In this document: positions 39,201 to 52,100 of the stretch, one piece after another
Position numbering within the stretch: the stretch's first letter is position 1
How the letters are laid out: each line of letters starts with the position of its first letter
Assembly: GCF_043641665.1 (NCBI RefSeq)
Contig: NC_092196.1
Location: forward strand, 15,249,692-15,313,691
DNA: 64,000 bases
Source: Enoplosus armatus
Lineage: Eukaryota; Chordata; Actinopteri; Centrarchiformes; Enoplosidae
Direction of reading: 5' to 3'
The notes under the pieces: generated by a model
Told to the model about the DNA's origin: nothing
Seen by the model: the letters and a program-made list of their open reading frames with translations, nothing else
The model's database searches: none
Made by a program: the position numbers and the translations under genes

Positions 39201-42200
39201 TATCATGTTTTCATTATTATGGGATAATTTCCAAGATCACAATTACCACTCTTTTCCGTCCCTGTCAGATTGCCTTCAAATGCATTTGCAGTCATTTAAA
39301 TTAATTCTGATTTAGTAACCAGGCACATTTCACATATGGAGGGAGTCGGGCTGAGCATCAGCTTTTAGCCTAATTTAACTAATAGTTTAATAGTTGTGAG
39401 CATCTGTTGTGTGGTGAAAAGATGAAAGAGGATACTATTTAAATGTGTAAAACCAGAAATCCTGTGTCTCAGCGTGGATACTGTGTTGATTCTTTTGCCT
39501 GAACATGTTATTGTGTGTCACACGAGCCTGCACTTGCCGCATGCACTAACATTACGCTGCATGACTTGGCTCCCTGTGGCAGTGCACAAGAGAGCTCCTC
39601 TCAAGCGGGGATGGACGACACAAAGGGTCAGCGCATGCAGAAAATAAATAAATGAAGAGATATGTTAAAAATTAACAATCTCCGCTTTTTCCCCCAAATG
39701 ACCAAGTACCTTAAACAAAACACTAAAGCTTTCGATAGGCGAAGTAGGCCGGTGCTCGGGATCATTGTTTATTTGCGCTTCGCTTGCTCTTAGCCAGCCG
39801 TAATGTACATCAGCTGTGTGACACTTTCTGATTCTCCCTTTCTTTTCTGGTCAAACGTAAACTCCTTCATTATTTATAAGAATGGACCCTAAGCATTCAT
39901 TTTCTATTCAGCGCCCTTCTTCATCATCTGTGTGTGATGTATCTTCACAGTCTGGGCAGTGAACTCCAGTTTGTACCCTGTATAACCCACTGCAGTCATT
40001 TAAATAGTTTGGGGAGGCACATTCACATTTATTGAATATTTATATAAAATTGCATCCTATTAAGTCAAAGTATCTGATCAATTAGAGTAATTATATGCAA
40101 ATGCTGCAACTGAACAGAGACAAACTGATGCATTATTAGTAGGTCTACAAGTAAAACAATAAAAATAATAAAGTAGGAACTAAAGGTTAAAACATACCAT
40201 ATTTATGAGTTCAAAGATTTAAGTTTTTCAGAAAGATGTATCTGATATTAAATAGGTGACTACATTGATTCTTGCTGAACAAAACAGGAGCATCCACACA
40301 ATTATCCTGCTGCTCGCTACATACATACATTCACTGCTGTCGTAAGGGATAAAGACATTTGCTCTATGTAGTAAAGGCTCGGCTGGTTTCATTTCTTCTC
40401 TCTGTCTTTTTTAAATGCCTCTTACTCCTGGTGATCCTATTGGAAACCACAGCCCGTGTGAAGTGTTAAATGTAGAGAACGTTTGCCACATCACCACATG
40501 TCAGGAGCAGAGAGAGGGGAATCTTAATTTATCACAGGAAAGGCCTTTTCACCTCCTTATCAGCCACTGAAGGGATATTAAAGAACTGGTAATTTATAAC
40601 ATGAAATTTAAGGAGAATATAAATCTGTTCATTCACGGTAAATGTTACTTTTATGTTCAGATATTTCTTGGACAAGATAAAGTCCTCAAAGTTGCTCGCT
40701 GTCTCCTACATTTGTGCTGTTCAGGCTTAATTGGTGACCAGGCAGTTTAAATACTCTACAAGAAAATTGTAAGTACTAGCATTTGCACACAAATGGCAAC
40801 GCTCAGTGCACAATTCAATTGCAGACCCTTTACTCAAAGGTTTCTCCCTGCATCTAATGACAGACCTGTGGAATGTATCAATGAGCTTTTAAACTCGCTA
40901 AATGTCACAAGCAAAAAAAAAAAGCAGCAGCTCCTGTAAAATGTAGTTAAAAATATTTTAGATATTTGAGTTACAGCACAAGGTACAGTGTATTGATAAA
41001 GCTGAATGGATGAAATATAGCAAGGTCAACAACAAGAACGGAGAGACAATCAATGATCATGGTGATGTGCTGATGAAATTTCCTGTAGGTATGAAAGGTG
41101 TTTACCAAATTAAACTATATTCTAATGAGTTTCAGCGAGAGACAGAAGAATTGTTACAGTATAAAGCCTGACTGGGTGACACCTCACATGTAAGCATGCA
41201 AACAGTATTTTTCTTGCAGAAATATATCACTCTTAACAGATGTCCATCATTTCCCCCAAAGGCTGTTTTCCTAGTTCTGCTTCTAACTTTCAAAGTGAAA
41301 AAGATAATTTACTGTGTGCCGGGGGAAGCCTTGCTTCACTCTGGTAAACCTGTGTCTTTCAAGTTTTCTTCTTAGCAGTCTCTGCAGTAAATCAAATGAG
41401 CACACTTCTCTTTTTCTCCTCTCCTGAGACATATTTTGTTTCAGTTTTCTGAAAATCACACAGTTTAGTCAGGGTTTGAGGGTGTTGTTTACTGCAGCAG
41501 AAACACTGCTTGGAAGGAAATCTGTTATGAAACAAATATACACTTTCTAAACAGAATTTTGAAACTAAATGGGTTTATAGTTCCCTTTGTATTTTGTAAA
41601 AACACCACCGTGTCACCCAGCTACAGTTGTTTGAATTGTGCAGTGTGCTCGGGGTGTTATCGTTAATGGTTGTGTGTGATGATCACAGATAACCCATGAG
41701 CGTGCTTGTCCATGTCTGGTTGGATACTTGATGAGAGACAAAGAGTGTCTCAAGAACAGAAGGGATGTTAAAGTGCTCAGCATACCCTTCCACTGACACT
41801 ATCTCAAGTGAGACTTACTGAAAGGGGACAAGAACAGAGTGCAGAAAACATCGCAGAAAACGGAGTGATAACATTGATCAAGGAGAAAAATAGGACCCTC
41901 CTTCAGAGTCGTTCATCATCACCTCGCTGTGCTACTTAAAGTCCCGACGGCTCTAAAGGATACGTAACACTGATTACTGTTTAGAATAACAGTGTTTGAA
42001 ACCTGCTTTCTCTATGAAACCAGAATAATTAAATGATTGTATGCAATGCATACTATATAAACACAGTGTGTCGACACCTCCTCCCATGTTTCCTGTCCGT
42101 ATCTGTGTTTATCTAATAAAAGGCAAAAAAAAGCCACATTATGGGCTTTGGTGGTCTCGAGATGACACTGGGTCGACTACAAAATATTGTTTGCTAGATT

Positions 42201-43939
42201 GTTTTCATGGCACTTTGGATTGAATCTTGTCCTTAAAGAAGTCTTACTCATTGAGAAAGAAAAAAAATAAAGGTATACAAAGGTATAGCACATATGTTTT
42301 GCTTTATTTCATAGCATGCACTGACAGTGGTATTGCAGTGGTGTAAATCAAAGTAAGCTTTATATATTTTGCAAAGTCTGAACCTAATATGAAAGCTCAA
42401 AATGTGTGAATAAAAATCTACACAGGAAGTGGCTTATTGTACCCGTAAACCATCTGAAGACATACGATTTGATGTAAAAAGACGCCATTTTCCTTTATTT
42501 TGCTATCTCAAAAACTGTAACTCTTCCCCTCTACCCTCTAATCCTGTGACCTCCTTAATTACTCGAGCACATATCAGTAGACACATAAAGAACACCAGTC
42601 CTGACCTTAAGTGTTTCCATGTCATTAAGCATACTGTGGATCAGACAGGAACTTTGAGCAGATTTTAGCTTTTAGCGCCTTTTCACCCCGGGCATATTGC
42701 TTACAACGGAAGAACACAGTATTTCTATAACAGTCCCTTTCTTATTCAAGGGATGTTTTCGGCCATGAGAAGAAAAGTCCTCTGTGAAAATGTTCCCCCG
42801 TCTTATAACAACTAAAATAGCGCAATAAATAAATAAAACCACATACTGGTGTGCAGTTTACCACTGTAAACCACTGTAAAACCACTGTAGCACATCCTCT
42901 GTTTCGAGGTATGACAGTTTAGGAACATCTCTTTGACGGGGGTGTTTACTTTCAGACGTGCTTTGAGCAGCAGCTAAAATTGTTTGCTTGCTCAGTTCTA
43001 TTCAGTGTTTATCCATTCAGTCTCCCTCTCCCTCCCGGATTAGCTGGAAATCTATGTGCTAGTTTAGAGAGGGGTTAGCCCTACTTGACAGTTTTTCCAA
43101 TCTCTCTAAAATGACAAATGCCATCAAAGAATCTGGAGGCTATAGTAATACTGGCTTGCAGTTTCCCAGGTAATTAAAATGGGAGGGCAGCTACCTCCCT
43201 AGTGTCAGAGGGATTTCGTTATCAGCTTCGCAAGGTGCTATGAAATGAGTCTCTGTGCGCCATAGTCTTAACCGTTCATATCTTCCTCCTCAGACTCTGG
43301 CTTGAGTTGCAGTTTTAGACAAGGTTGCCATCCTGGGCCCGTGACTCGATCATTAGAAGGTCAGAGGCGGACAAAAAGAGACAGATTGTGCAGCCACCTC
43401 TCAACAGGACTCATCTCATCTCGTTTACAGCACAGTGGGTCGCTTTCATAGTGCTATGCCCAGGAATGTGACACGGCTAACGCTGACAACTTGAAAAGTA
43501 CATAAGACGCAGCGAGAGGCGGCGTTCCGTCCGGCCCAGTAGAAAAAGATTTGTTTTGAGATGCAAATTTTTTCGTTAAGTGCAGTCGCAACTCACAATC
43601 CTGACAGTGTTGTCACATGGCGGACTACTGCTCACAAAGCTTCCAGCCTAATGATGCTGCCATTGATGAGGCAGAGTTTGATGATGCACTATTTAACGCC
43701 GACTGAATACGAGCACTACATACATTGTTCATACAATATATGCAGAGAGCTGGTTTGGAAAAGGGTGATGAAAAGCTTCTCAACATCTTCTATGTATGTG
43801 TATGTGTTTAGAGGTGTCTAGTAGGATTGAATGTGCCATGCAACTGTCATATAAAGCTCAGACAAGCTTCATGAAACATATGATCTGCATAACTGTATGA
43901 TTAGCATCAGATGGAGGAAGTGGCACCTTAAGGGGGTGT
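33218..43939. other. Intronic stretch, mostly unique
   Basis: No gene recognised. It holds a perfect 11-bp-arm hairpin at 33401-33425, a G15 run at 34505-34519, and AT-rich unique segments near 39040-39310 and 40020-40140 with clustered homeodomain/POU-like sequences. GC-richer patches at about 34400-34900 and 35850-35960 are not open over useful lengths. Confidence 0.5.
34505..34519 (+). repeat. Poly-G run (G15)
   Basis: Fifteen consecutive G residues. Long G homopolymers are rare in vertebrate DNA and are a common place for sequencing or assembly length error. Confidence 0.95.
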
Positions 43940-44640
43940 GTACTATTGCTGATTTATAATAAGTGGGTGTGTTTATGTCATACGCTGACATAACAAGAGA
44001 ACATTTTTGGAAGTACATCAAACTGCATCCCTCCAGGATTCAGTGCAAAAATACATCACAGACTATTTCACGCTACCTGAGGAGCGCCATCGAGCTGTGG
44101 GAGAAAGATTTGGGATGTATAATGGAGGACGAGGAATGGCTGAAAATTGTATCCAACAATGGGAAATACATAAATTCACCCAATACAAAACAATACACAG
44201 ATATTATTGGACACCAACTGAGACTCAATAGACACGGGGATCAAGAAATAGCAATTTGTGTTGGAAATGTCAGAAAGACATAAGAGCTTTGAATGAGGAA
44301 TGCCCAATTATCCAACCCACTCTCAGACAACCATTTTGGAATATTTGAGCAAATAGTTGGGAAGAAAATTACCGTTATCTCTGAGATTATGTTTATTAGG
44401 GGACAGAAGCCAAATACACAACATATCAAGTGGAGAATTTTTGGTAATCATGGTAGGCTTCACAGCGGCTGCTAGGACAATACTTAGACACACTTAGAGA
44501 CACACCCAAATCTCCAGAAATAAAAGACTGGACAAACACCAAAAACGGCTTCACAGGATGAATTACAGAACCAAGAGAAAGGCACCAGTTTGGGGTTTTT
44601 TTTGGACTTATATCAACATGATGAGCCTGCAGTATGAATG
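43940..44640 (+). mobile_element. L1-type LINE ORF2 C-terminal remnant (pseudogene)
   Basis: Conceptual translation in shifting frames recovers the conserved tail of fish L1-clade ORF2 proteins: ELWEKDLG followed by EEWLKI (near 44092-44146), then HRYYWTPT (about 44196-44220) in another frame, then CWKCQKDI (about 44260-44283), CPIIQP (44309-44326) and finally a SPEIKDWT block (about 44512-44537). In intact elements these appear in this order within one frame. Here they are spread over frames by frameshifts and stops, so the copy is dead and 5'-truncated. It is intronic, in the same orientation as hs3st4. An ATT-rich tract follows at 44681-44710. Confidence 0.8.
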
Positions 44641-44680
44641 TTGTCTCCTCTTAATATTATCATATGTCACATTGATATAT

Positions 44681-44710
44681 TACTATTATTCTTATTATTC
44701 TTATTATTAT
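44681..44710. repeat. (TTATTATTC)-type simple repeat
   Basis: A short AT-rich tract of ATT and TTC units just downstream of the L1-type remnant. It may derive from its 3' tail. Confidence 0.7.
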
Positions 44711-44909
44711 CAGTATGTTCCAAATACTGTTGGTTCTATTTATTTTGTGTTTTTTTTGTTTCTTATGCCACTTTATTGTAAGCAACAAGAAATGTCTCAC
44801 AAACAATGCACTGTCATGTACCACATAGTCAAGCAAAACAGCAGTCAAATAAAACAAGCATATTTTCTCACTTACCTCTCCTGGTTTCTAGTCATGCACA
44901 AGGTTGCAG

Positions 44910-45098
44910 ATAGCCAACACAAAACAATGGAAGTGAATGGAATTCAATTTATGGTCCTCAGAGCAGTGAAAAAATGACAACATTTTTTAATTGGAACTAC
45001 TTTCTACTGAAGAAAGACTTTTATGAACACTGTTCACACTGAGGTACTTCAAGGAGAAAATGTTTTTTTTATAATTTTGGGTGAATAAACCCTTTAAG
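44910..45098. mobile_element. Probable MITE right half
   Basis: The segment runs from ACAATGGAAGTGAATGG through AATTGGAACTACTTTCTACT to the terminus GGGTGAATAAACCCTTTAA at 45080-45098. The terminus resembles the ...AACTATCCCTTTAA ends of abundant fish MITEs. A matching left inverted end could not be located, so the copy is either partial or inserted next to the L1 remnant. No coding capacity. Confidence 0.5.
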
Positions 45099-48000
45099 AG
45101 GATGACATTCTTGATGTATTTCAAATGCACACTTGAGACAGTGTTCAATGCTCTGGATGCTGTGTCGAGTGTGCAGGGGAGTACGCTGTAATGTCACACA
45201 GCAGGACAAAAGTTCATCAGCTCCAAATCTCAGAGACTATTTGATATTCCAACTTCATGCTGGATCAAAATATTGTCAAGTATTTCCTTGACACTTTCAT
45301 CTGAAGGATGGACACCGGAGGTAAAAAGGTCTTCCCGGCGTATCAGACTCTATTTGTGGAGGCAAAGCTGTGACTCAGACTCCGTCAAAGAAAACATGTA
45401 GTGCGCTTCAACCCTCTCATCGCGCGTCTCCGTATTGCTTTCCCTAATCAGAAGCACTTATTTACACACATGCTGCTCGACTACCAAGAATACCCCGGCA
45501 CTTAGTAATGACTTGTAACATCTCCAGTAATGGCTTTCTCACCCGACCAACTTCTAGCTGACGGCTGTGGTTGTTGTAATTTACACCGCAGGTTTCTGGA
45601 TCTCAGCTATGCTAAAAGTGACTCTCTGTAGCATACACATAACACGGTAGTGTGTTACATGGTGACTGGGCCCAGAACCAAAGCTGAGCGACATCCTCAG
45701 AAGTGCTACATCACCAACAAAAAAGAAAAAAAAAAAGCAGCGCTCTCTTCATCTACAGCTTTGGGGAGTAATTAAACCCACTGTGTATGAAGCGACTGAG
45801 TATTTAATTATATCAGTCGTACACTGCCAGGCACTGCTCCTTCTGGCTAAATTGATGTTTAAATAAAATTATTGTCCGGTGTTTAGCAGACAGTCTAGGT
45901 TATTTTTCTATGCTTTGTTTCTCATCAATTTTTCATACTTGTGTCCTAGTTTGCTTTTATCCAGCGTGGGGAATTAGCAGCTTTGTTAGATGAGCCTGAC
46001 ACAAACCGCCCAAAATGAGGTTTCAGAAATAAGAAGTTTTAGAGATGTAGGCGGGAAAGTGAACAAAAATGACCACCTCTTCTCTATCCAGTTTCCACTT
46101 CCCAATCCCTGCTGTTTCTTCCCCGACCCTCTCTCCCTAATAGTTTTTCTCTCATGCTTTTAGTTTTAAACCCCTCTTCTGCCTCTCAGTCTCTCCCCGC
46201 TTATAAAGCTTTTAAACATTGATAGTGCCTGCGGAGGGCACGGATGCCCACGTGGGAGGAGAGTTGGTGACCTCAGGTGATTTGGAGCACCTGGCTCTCA
46301 GAGGAGATGTGTGAGGAGCGGCTCCGTACTTTCTACTTTGCTTTTAGACAGACGCGAGCAGCAGACCCACTTTCTCCGACTGCTGATGAATTCTTTTTCT
46401 TCTCACCAGTCCCACATGTGCCTTTGATCACTGCGTCTATTTTTACAGTCTTTCATTGTCACAGAGAAGTAAAACTAATAGAACACATAAAGAGACCAGT
46501 ATTTTGCGGTATGGAAATCTGGAGGAAAAGTGTATCTCAGACTTATCTCGGATGTTTGACATCAGCCCTGTAAATTAGTGATAGTATTTTCATCTGTATT
46601 TCCTGTGCCTGACTGCCTTCAGCGTCAGTTTGAAGCAGACGGCACATCACAGTCTAATGAAAAAGACACAGCTTATTTAGGACTTCCATCATAGTCACAG
46701 CACATTTAGAAATCATGGGGTTGTACCTTGGCATGCAGTTTTCTGCTGATTGTTGATTTTATGTATCTGGCAGGAAACCATATGCCTCTGCATGCGGCGA
46801 TGTTTGGTAAAGAACGCATTGACTGTTTGTTTTCAAAAACCTAATGCAGCTTCATATTTCCAAGGATGCATTTAGTCAGACCTCATTTGGTTTGAGGACA
46901 CTTAACATGCTCAATTAGTTGGTCTTTTTTTTTTTTTTTTTTGCTGTCATTCATTTTAATAACGATGATTGTCTGCTTCATTCTCAAATGCAATAATCGT
47001 GGCTCACACCGCATAACCTTTCTGCAGAGCGATGATCGCGTGTGATCTCCCCCGCAGATTATTCTCCAGCAGACTGTTGTAGCTGCACATTACAACTGAC
47101 TGTCTCCCCACACATGTGCTGACAAACAGTGATTTAGATGTCAAAACCGGCTCTGCTCACGACACTGCTATGCTAAAGCAGCATAGGCATATCAAAGCGG
47201 TCAAGCATGGCATTAGTTTCCCAAATTCCCTGAATTTGTTGGGTTTTAAAGGATTACCAGGAAGTACACAGCTCAGTGCTGCTCTCACATTTTCAGATTT
47301 GTAATGATAGATATTTACGGCCCTTTTTAAATCAGTGGCTGCTTCTTAATGTCTGTTAATCTATTCAGGCTATGTATCAGTGGCAAACCCCCACTCCCAA
47401 AAAAATGTTGTGCAGAGCCCTGCAAATGAATGTGATCTTGTTGTAAAGGGAAAACACTCACAGTACCCGGTGATTTTTGGCTGAAAAGGGTAAGTTATCA
47501 TTTCATGACTCAGCTGCATGACACAGTCATTTAGAGAGACAAGATTATTTCCATAATATTTCAACTTTGCCTTTTGGCCATTGAAATGAAACGCGTCCCT
47601 GAGAAAATGTAAATAAGTTTCATATACTATTTAATGTACATTATCTTTCACAGCCACTCTCATAAATAAACCCATGCAGGTTTATAATTCAACAGCGATC
47701 CATTAAATGCCTTCTCTAAGCTATTGCTCGTTAATGGTTGCTGAAAAATTCATAGTTTTAGTATTTAAGCAGCAGTTAGCAATTAAGGGCAATGTAGGGA
47801 CAGGCACTGCAAATTAGCCTGAGGCCATGAATCCTATGATACGTGGCTTCAGTCTAATCAATGAATATCTAATCTATGTTTATGTTAATAAACAATCAAT
47901 CATATTGACCTGGGCTTCTCATTAACAGAATTAACTGGCTACTATATTGTTTTTAAAGAGCATGTATCATACTGGTCTAACAGGTCTGTTGGCATGCTTA

Positions 48001-48787
48001 AACAAAGGAATTCCTTTCCATAGGAGGAAATGTTTGTATTTTATAGTTTGTGAATTATTAGTGTCTGCTGCTGCTCAGGTCCTGCGGGTCATTACTGCCA
48101 TCTTTATTACAACGTATGAAAAAGCAGTTATTTTCCCACAACAGCTGTAATATTCTCTCATTTCACTGAGCTAATTTGTTGTATATTTGTATAAATAATT
48201 AAATCTTTGTTTTCCTTCTGATTTGCATGTGTTATGTTTGGAGTATAAGCAGCAAGGCACTAAGCTGAGAATGAGACACTTGCTCAGTGACACATGCTTC
48301 AGTAAAACCCACCGCAGCTGAAATTCATGACAGGAAGTTTCAGCTCGTTGAAACAAAACCCAGAGGAATGCACTTTCTACTGTTTATGGCCATGTTTCCT
48401 CACCATCCTTTGATCCCAGTGAAAGTCATTTTTTTATACTGTACCGCCCTGTGAGGGTTGGCCTCAGCTGAGTAGTATAGTTGGTAATAATCTTTTTTTG
48501 TTTACTTTGTAAATATGTGGACATGTGTACATGAGTGGGTTTCTAATAACATTTACATATAATGCAAGGTATCTGTTAACTCTACAGGAGTATGCCACTA
48601 CTTGTTCATACAGTTATTCATGATCTTTTAATTACATCATTTATTTTTAGCTCATTTTATTTTGAACCTTACATCTGCTGAATGTTCCATGGCCATAAAA
48701 AGACAGTATATTTGAATCTGTTTTTGTTTTCTTTCTTTCTCATTTTCCTCCAATAAACAGATGGCCCTGGTATGATCCTTTCTTATT
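45099..48787. other. Intronic stretch, mostly unique
   Basis: No gene recognised. A T18 run lies at 46925-46942. The segment about 47690-47920 is an AT-rich unique block with several TAAT/ATTA cores that looks like a conserved noncoding element. Confidence 0.5.
46925..46942. repeat. Poly-T run (T18)
   Basis: Homopolymer of 18 T. No adjacent retroposon body was recognised. Confidence 0.9.
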
Positions 48788-48801
48788 GTTACCATGGTAA
48801 C
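48788..48801. promoter_or_regulatory. Perfect palindromic RFX-type X-box
   Basis: GTTACCATGGTAAC is an exact 14-bp palindrome and fits the symmetrical X-box GTNNCC-AT-GGNNAC bound by RFX transcription factors, which act in ciliated and neural cells. The match is seen directly; binding and any effect on hs3st4 are inference. It lies 100-odd bases upstream of an RTE-like retroposon tail. Confidence 0.5.
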
Positions 48802-48929
48802 CACACCGTGCCGGTGCAAACTTATCACTCACCCAGGTCTTGGTGGATATGAGGCTGGAACAGGTTTATGTATACAGGATCTGTACATGCATTGCTCTTT
48901 TTTTTTTTTTTGAAACACAGCCACACTTG

Positions 48930-49155
48930 TCAGTAGACTCGTCTATTGCTTGTGTGTTCGTCCTTGGAGGACGATCGCTCCTCTGTTGCTCTTCCTGTGG
49001 TTTCCCATTTTGGGCAGTTTTTCCTCGATTTGAATCGAGGGTCTGAGGACAGATGGTGTTGTATGTAGTTCAGATTGTGAAGACGATTGAGGCTAATTGT
49101 GATTTGTGATGTTGGGCTATATAAATAAAATTGAACTTGACTTGACTTGACATGA
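48930..49155 (+). mobile_element. RTE-type retroposon 3' end with TTGAC tail
   Basis: The end reads TTGTGATGTTGGGCTATATA then AATAAAATTGAA and a (CTTGA)n tail (49131-49150), the 3' terminus widespread in teleost RTE-like LINEs and the SINEs that borrow their tail. The body includes CAGTTTTTCCTCG and a short stem, CCTCGATT/AATCGAGG (49024-49041). A T-rich tract at 48898-48911 lies upstream. No reverse transcriptase frame remains, so this is a truncated LINE or a tail-sharing SINE. Confidence 0.7.
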
Positions 49156-52100
49156 CATGTCAGAGCTATGTGTTCCCATGCCTTTTATCATGGCTGCCGT
49201 GGTTGTCATTATCATGAGCATTTTTCATTTTAACGTGCCATTTAATTTCTCCTCCCCCAGATTAAGTTTAAAAGTACTTTCTGGCATGCAGATGATAGAC
49301 AAGAGGAGTAAATACAGACTTCAGACAAAGTCAAACTGAACAGAGGTTACATCTTCCACGGAGATGAAACAGGTTATATAGGAAGAATATTTATAGATGG
49401 GTGAGTTGTTGTTGTATATTAAATTGCAAAATGGAAGACAAATATCACACCTCGTAAACAAGACAGATGGTGGTAATAACCAATAGCAAATAAATCCATA
49501 CTGATGTCTCTGACTTTTGACCCCAGTGGTCTCACTCTTCGACTAGCTCACCTTAACTGGAATGCAGAGAGGCTCAGTTGTGACACTGATGCACAAGATA
49601 ACTTATTAGTTAGAGGCACATATTCAATATGTTTTGTTATATTTTACAGCTGAAAAACGCTGTCTAGTCAAGTCAAGTGAGCAGATCTCCCACAGATATT
49701 CTAACCTTTTACTGTCATCACAGTAACTGAAAAATCAATACATTCACATCTATTAGTGTCATTGGTGCAGTGGATTATTCACTTGTGCCAATTAGCGGAT
49801 GGAGAGGAAAATGGAAGAGGCCCTTCAGACAAAAGCACATGTCTAACAGAGTACAGCTCAGGGACGGCAAAAGACAATTTTAAGTAGCGGACTTGATGAA
49901 CATTGGACGTCAGAATAAAACATCAAAGGAATCAGTTGATCACAAGTTAAAATTTAACAGCTGTAGACAAACCTTGTCAGACTTTCCTTAAAACCTTGTG
50001 TGCAGCTTTTCCAAGCACTTCTACTACAGTATCTTCCCGCTGCTGAGTAGCGACCGTAATGTTTAAGATATTTTTCACTGCGATCATATCCTCTCAAAGG
50101 GCCGCATTGTTTTGCTTGAATAGTCTATGTCTTTTTGACTCAATCGCTATGTGAACAATCCATTACTTGGTCAAATACGTTGTTTTAGAAGAGAAGACAA
50201 ACATCCATATTTAATGATATTGTTTGTTTCCGACTCTCTATTTCTCCAGAGTGCCGTCCTGGCTGGTGTACTGTATGTATAGCATCAGATCATCCAAATT
50301 CAAGTGTATTGCTGCGTCAACCTGTGGGAATCTGGGCTTTAATGTGGCTGAGTGATTAACCTGTTAAACTCCAGGCAGAGTGGGATGACTGCCTCACAAA
50401 ACTGACAAAAGGCATCAATAATTCAGTGTCTGCTGCTGAATGCTACAGGCTGCAGATTAATGTTGCATTCTTTGTTTAGTTGTAGCTACTACAGTACATA
50501 AACTCTGATATTGAACAAGGAACATCAGGTTTTATAACAAAATAGCCTCTGGAGCATCAGGGTCCCCAAAAGTAAGATTTCTGCAGCAGCCAATGCAAAG
50601 ACAATCATGAATAAAATATCTAGGTCAACACAATCATGTATAAATTATTCAGGCCGACATAACATATATCATTTTCAACAATAATGATGAGATTTTAGCA
50701 CTCACAGAGCGTAGAAGCTAAGAAAATAAAGAAATTAAGCGCAGTAACGGTGAGGTGTCCAATGTGTGTCGGTCAGTGCATTTCAGCACAACTGTCAAAT
50801 GAATCCTGTTCAATCAATAAGAACAGTTCTTTTAAATATTCATCACTTCCTACGTAATCAGCCAGAGTTGTTCTTCTAACCAGGCATTTGCTCAGTTTGA
50901 ATCTTTAAAAGGCAGCATCCCTTCACTTTAAGTCAGCTTAGCTTCTTTCACGACCGCTGGGGAATTAATGACAAACCGATATTTACTTTATTTCCATCAG
51001 CTGTTTGTCGCTGTCACCCCAGTTGTTGCTTTTAGTTTTCCTCCCCAAAAGCAATCGCTTCAAGTGCGGTCTATGCCAACATTTTAAATAATTTGATTCA
51101 ATAAAGCTTTTTCAATCAGTCTCTCCTGATGAAATTAGCAAAGACTCTTTGCCACTAATGTAATAATGTCGCAGAAGTGTAAATATGGCATGCATTATTT
51201 CAGAACAGAGGGTACACATTTCATTCACTGTACCAATGTAAGCATTATATTTTAAACCTAAGAAAAGGTTAATCGAGTGCAGAGGATAGAACAAGCAGAA
51301 GGTGAAACTGAACGCGCCTGTTGATCTCTGATAACAAGGTTCATGACACATCATATTTCTTCTAAAGTCAATGAAATAGTTGATATTTTGAAATGATTTT
51401 TTTTAAATCAACCACTGTGGTAACGTTGCTGCTGTTAGTCTGCTGTTGACATAATGAACATAAGAGTGGGGGGGTCTCTTGTGTTTTCTTCCCAGCAGTT
51501 GTTTCTGTGCTGGAAGAATTGGCAAATAATTGCAACCACAGGTGAATTTTAATGGAAATGGCAGAACTTCATTTTATTATTCTTTATTTGCCCTATAAAG
51601 ACTGTGTGTTGAACAACATGAAGGGCATCAACAGGCAAAGGGGTAAAAGGTGTCCTGAACACCGGCCTAGAGGTCACAGGATCTGCCCTCACTGTGATAT
51701 GTACACGCTACAATCGCAGGAAGCACCGTAAAGAAACACTCTTTGAGGCAGCAAAGGTCAGAGGCTTTGATTCGAGCTAACTGATGTCATGTGCCAGGTC
51801 TGCAGAGCTACTTACACTGTGCTGAACAGCTCAGCCTTCACAAGAACTTTGGCTCTACAGCAGACTAATTGCTATGAAATGGAAGTGACCTGATAACCTA
51901 ACGTCTCTCGTATCAGTCCGTGGCATATTTATCTTTAATTGGCCGCAATGAAGTTTTAGGCCCTGATCCGCGCTGTATTTTAGATGACATTTAACTGCTT
52001 TGACTGACATTTTCGTCATATTTCTATTCACAAGATTTCCCAAGACCACCCTATCAAAACAGCTATCGAAACACTTCTGCCTATGCTGGTAATGGCCTCA

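Noticed and set aside
43963..44283. 106-codon frame as a gene
   Set aside because: Its sequence is part of a frameshifted L1-type ORF2 tail; the continuation lies in other frames with stops.
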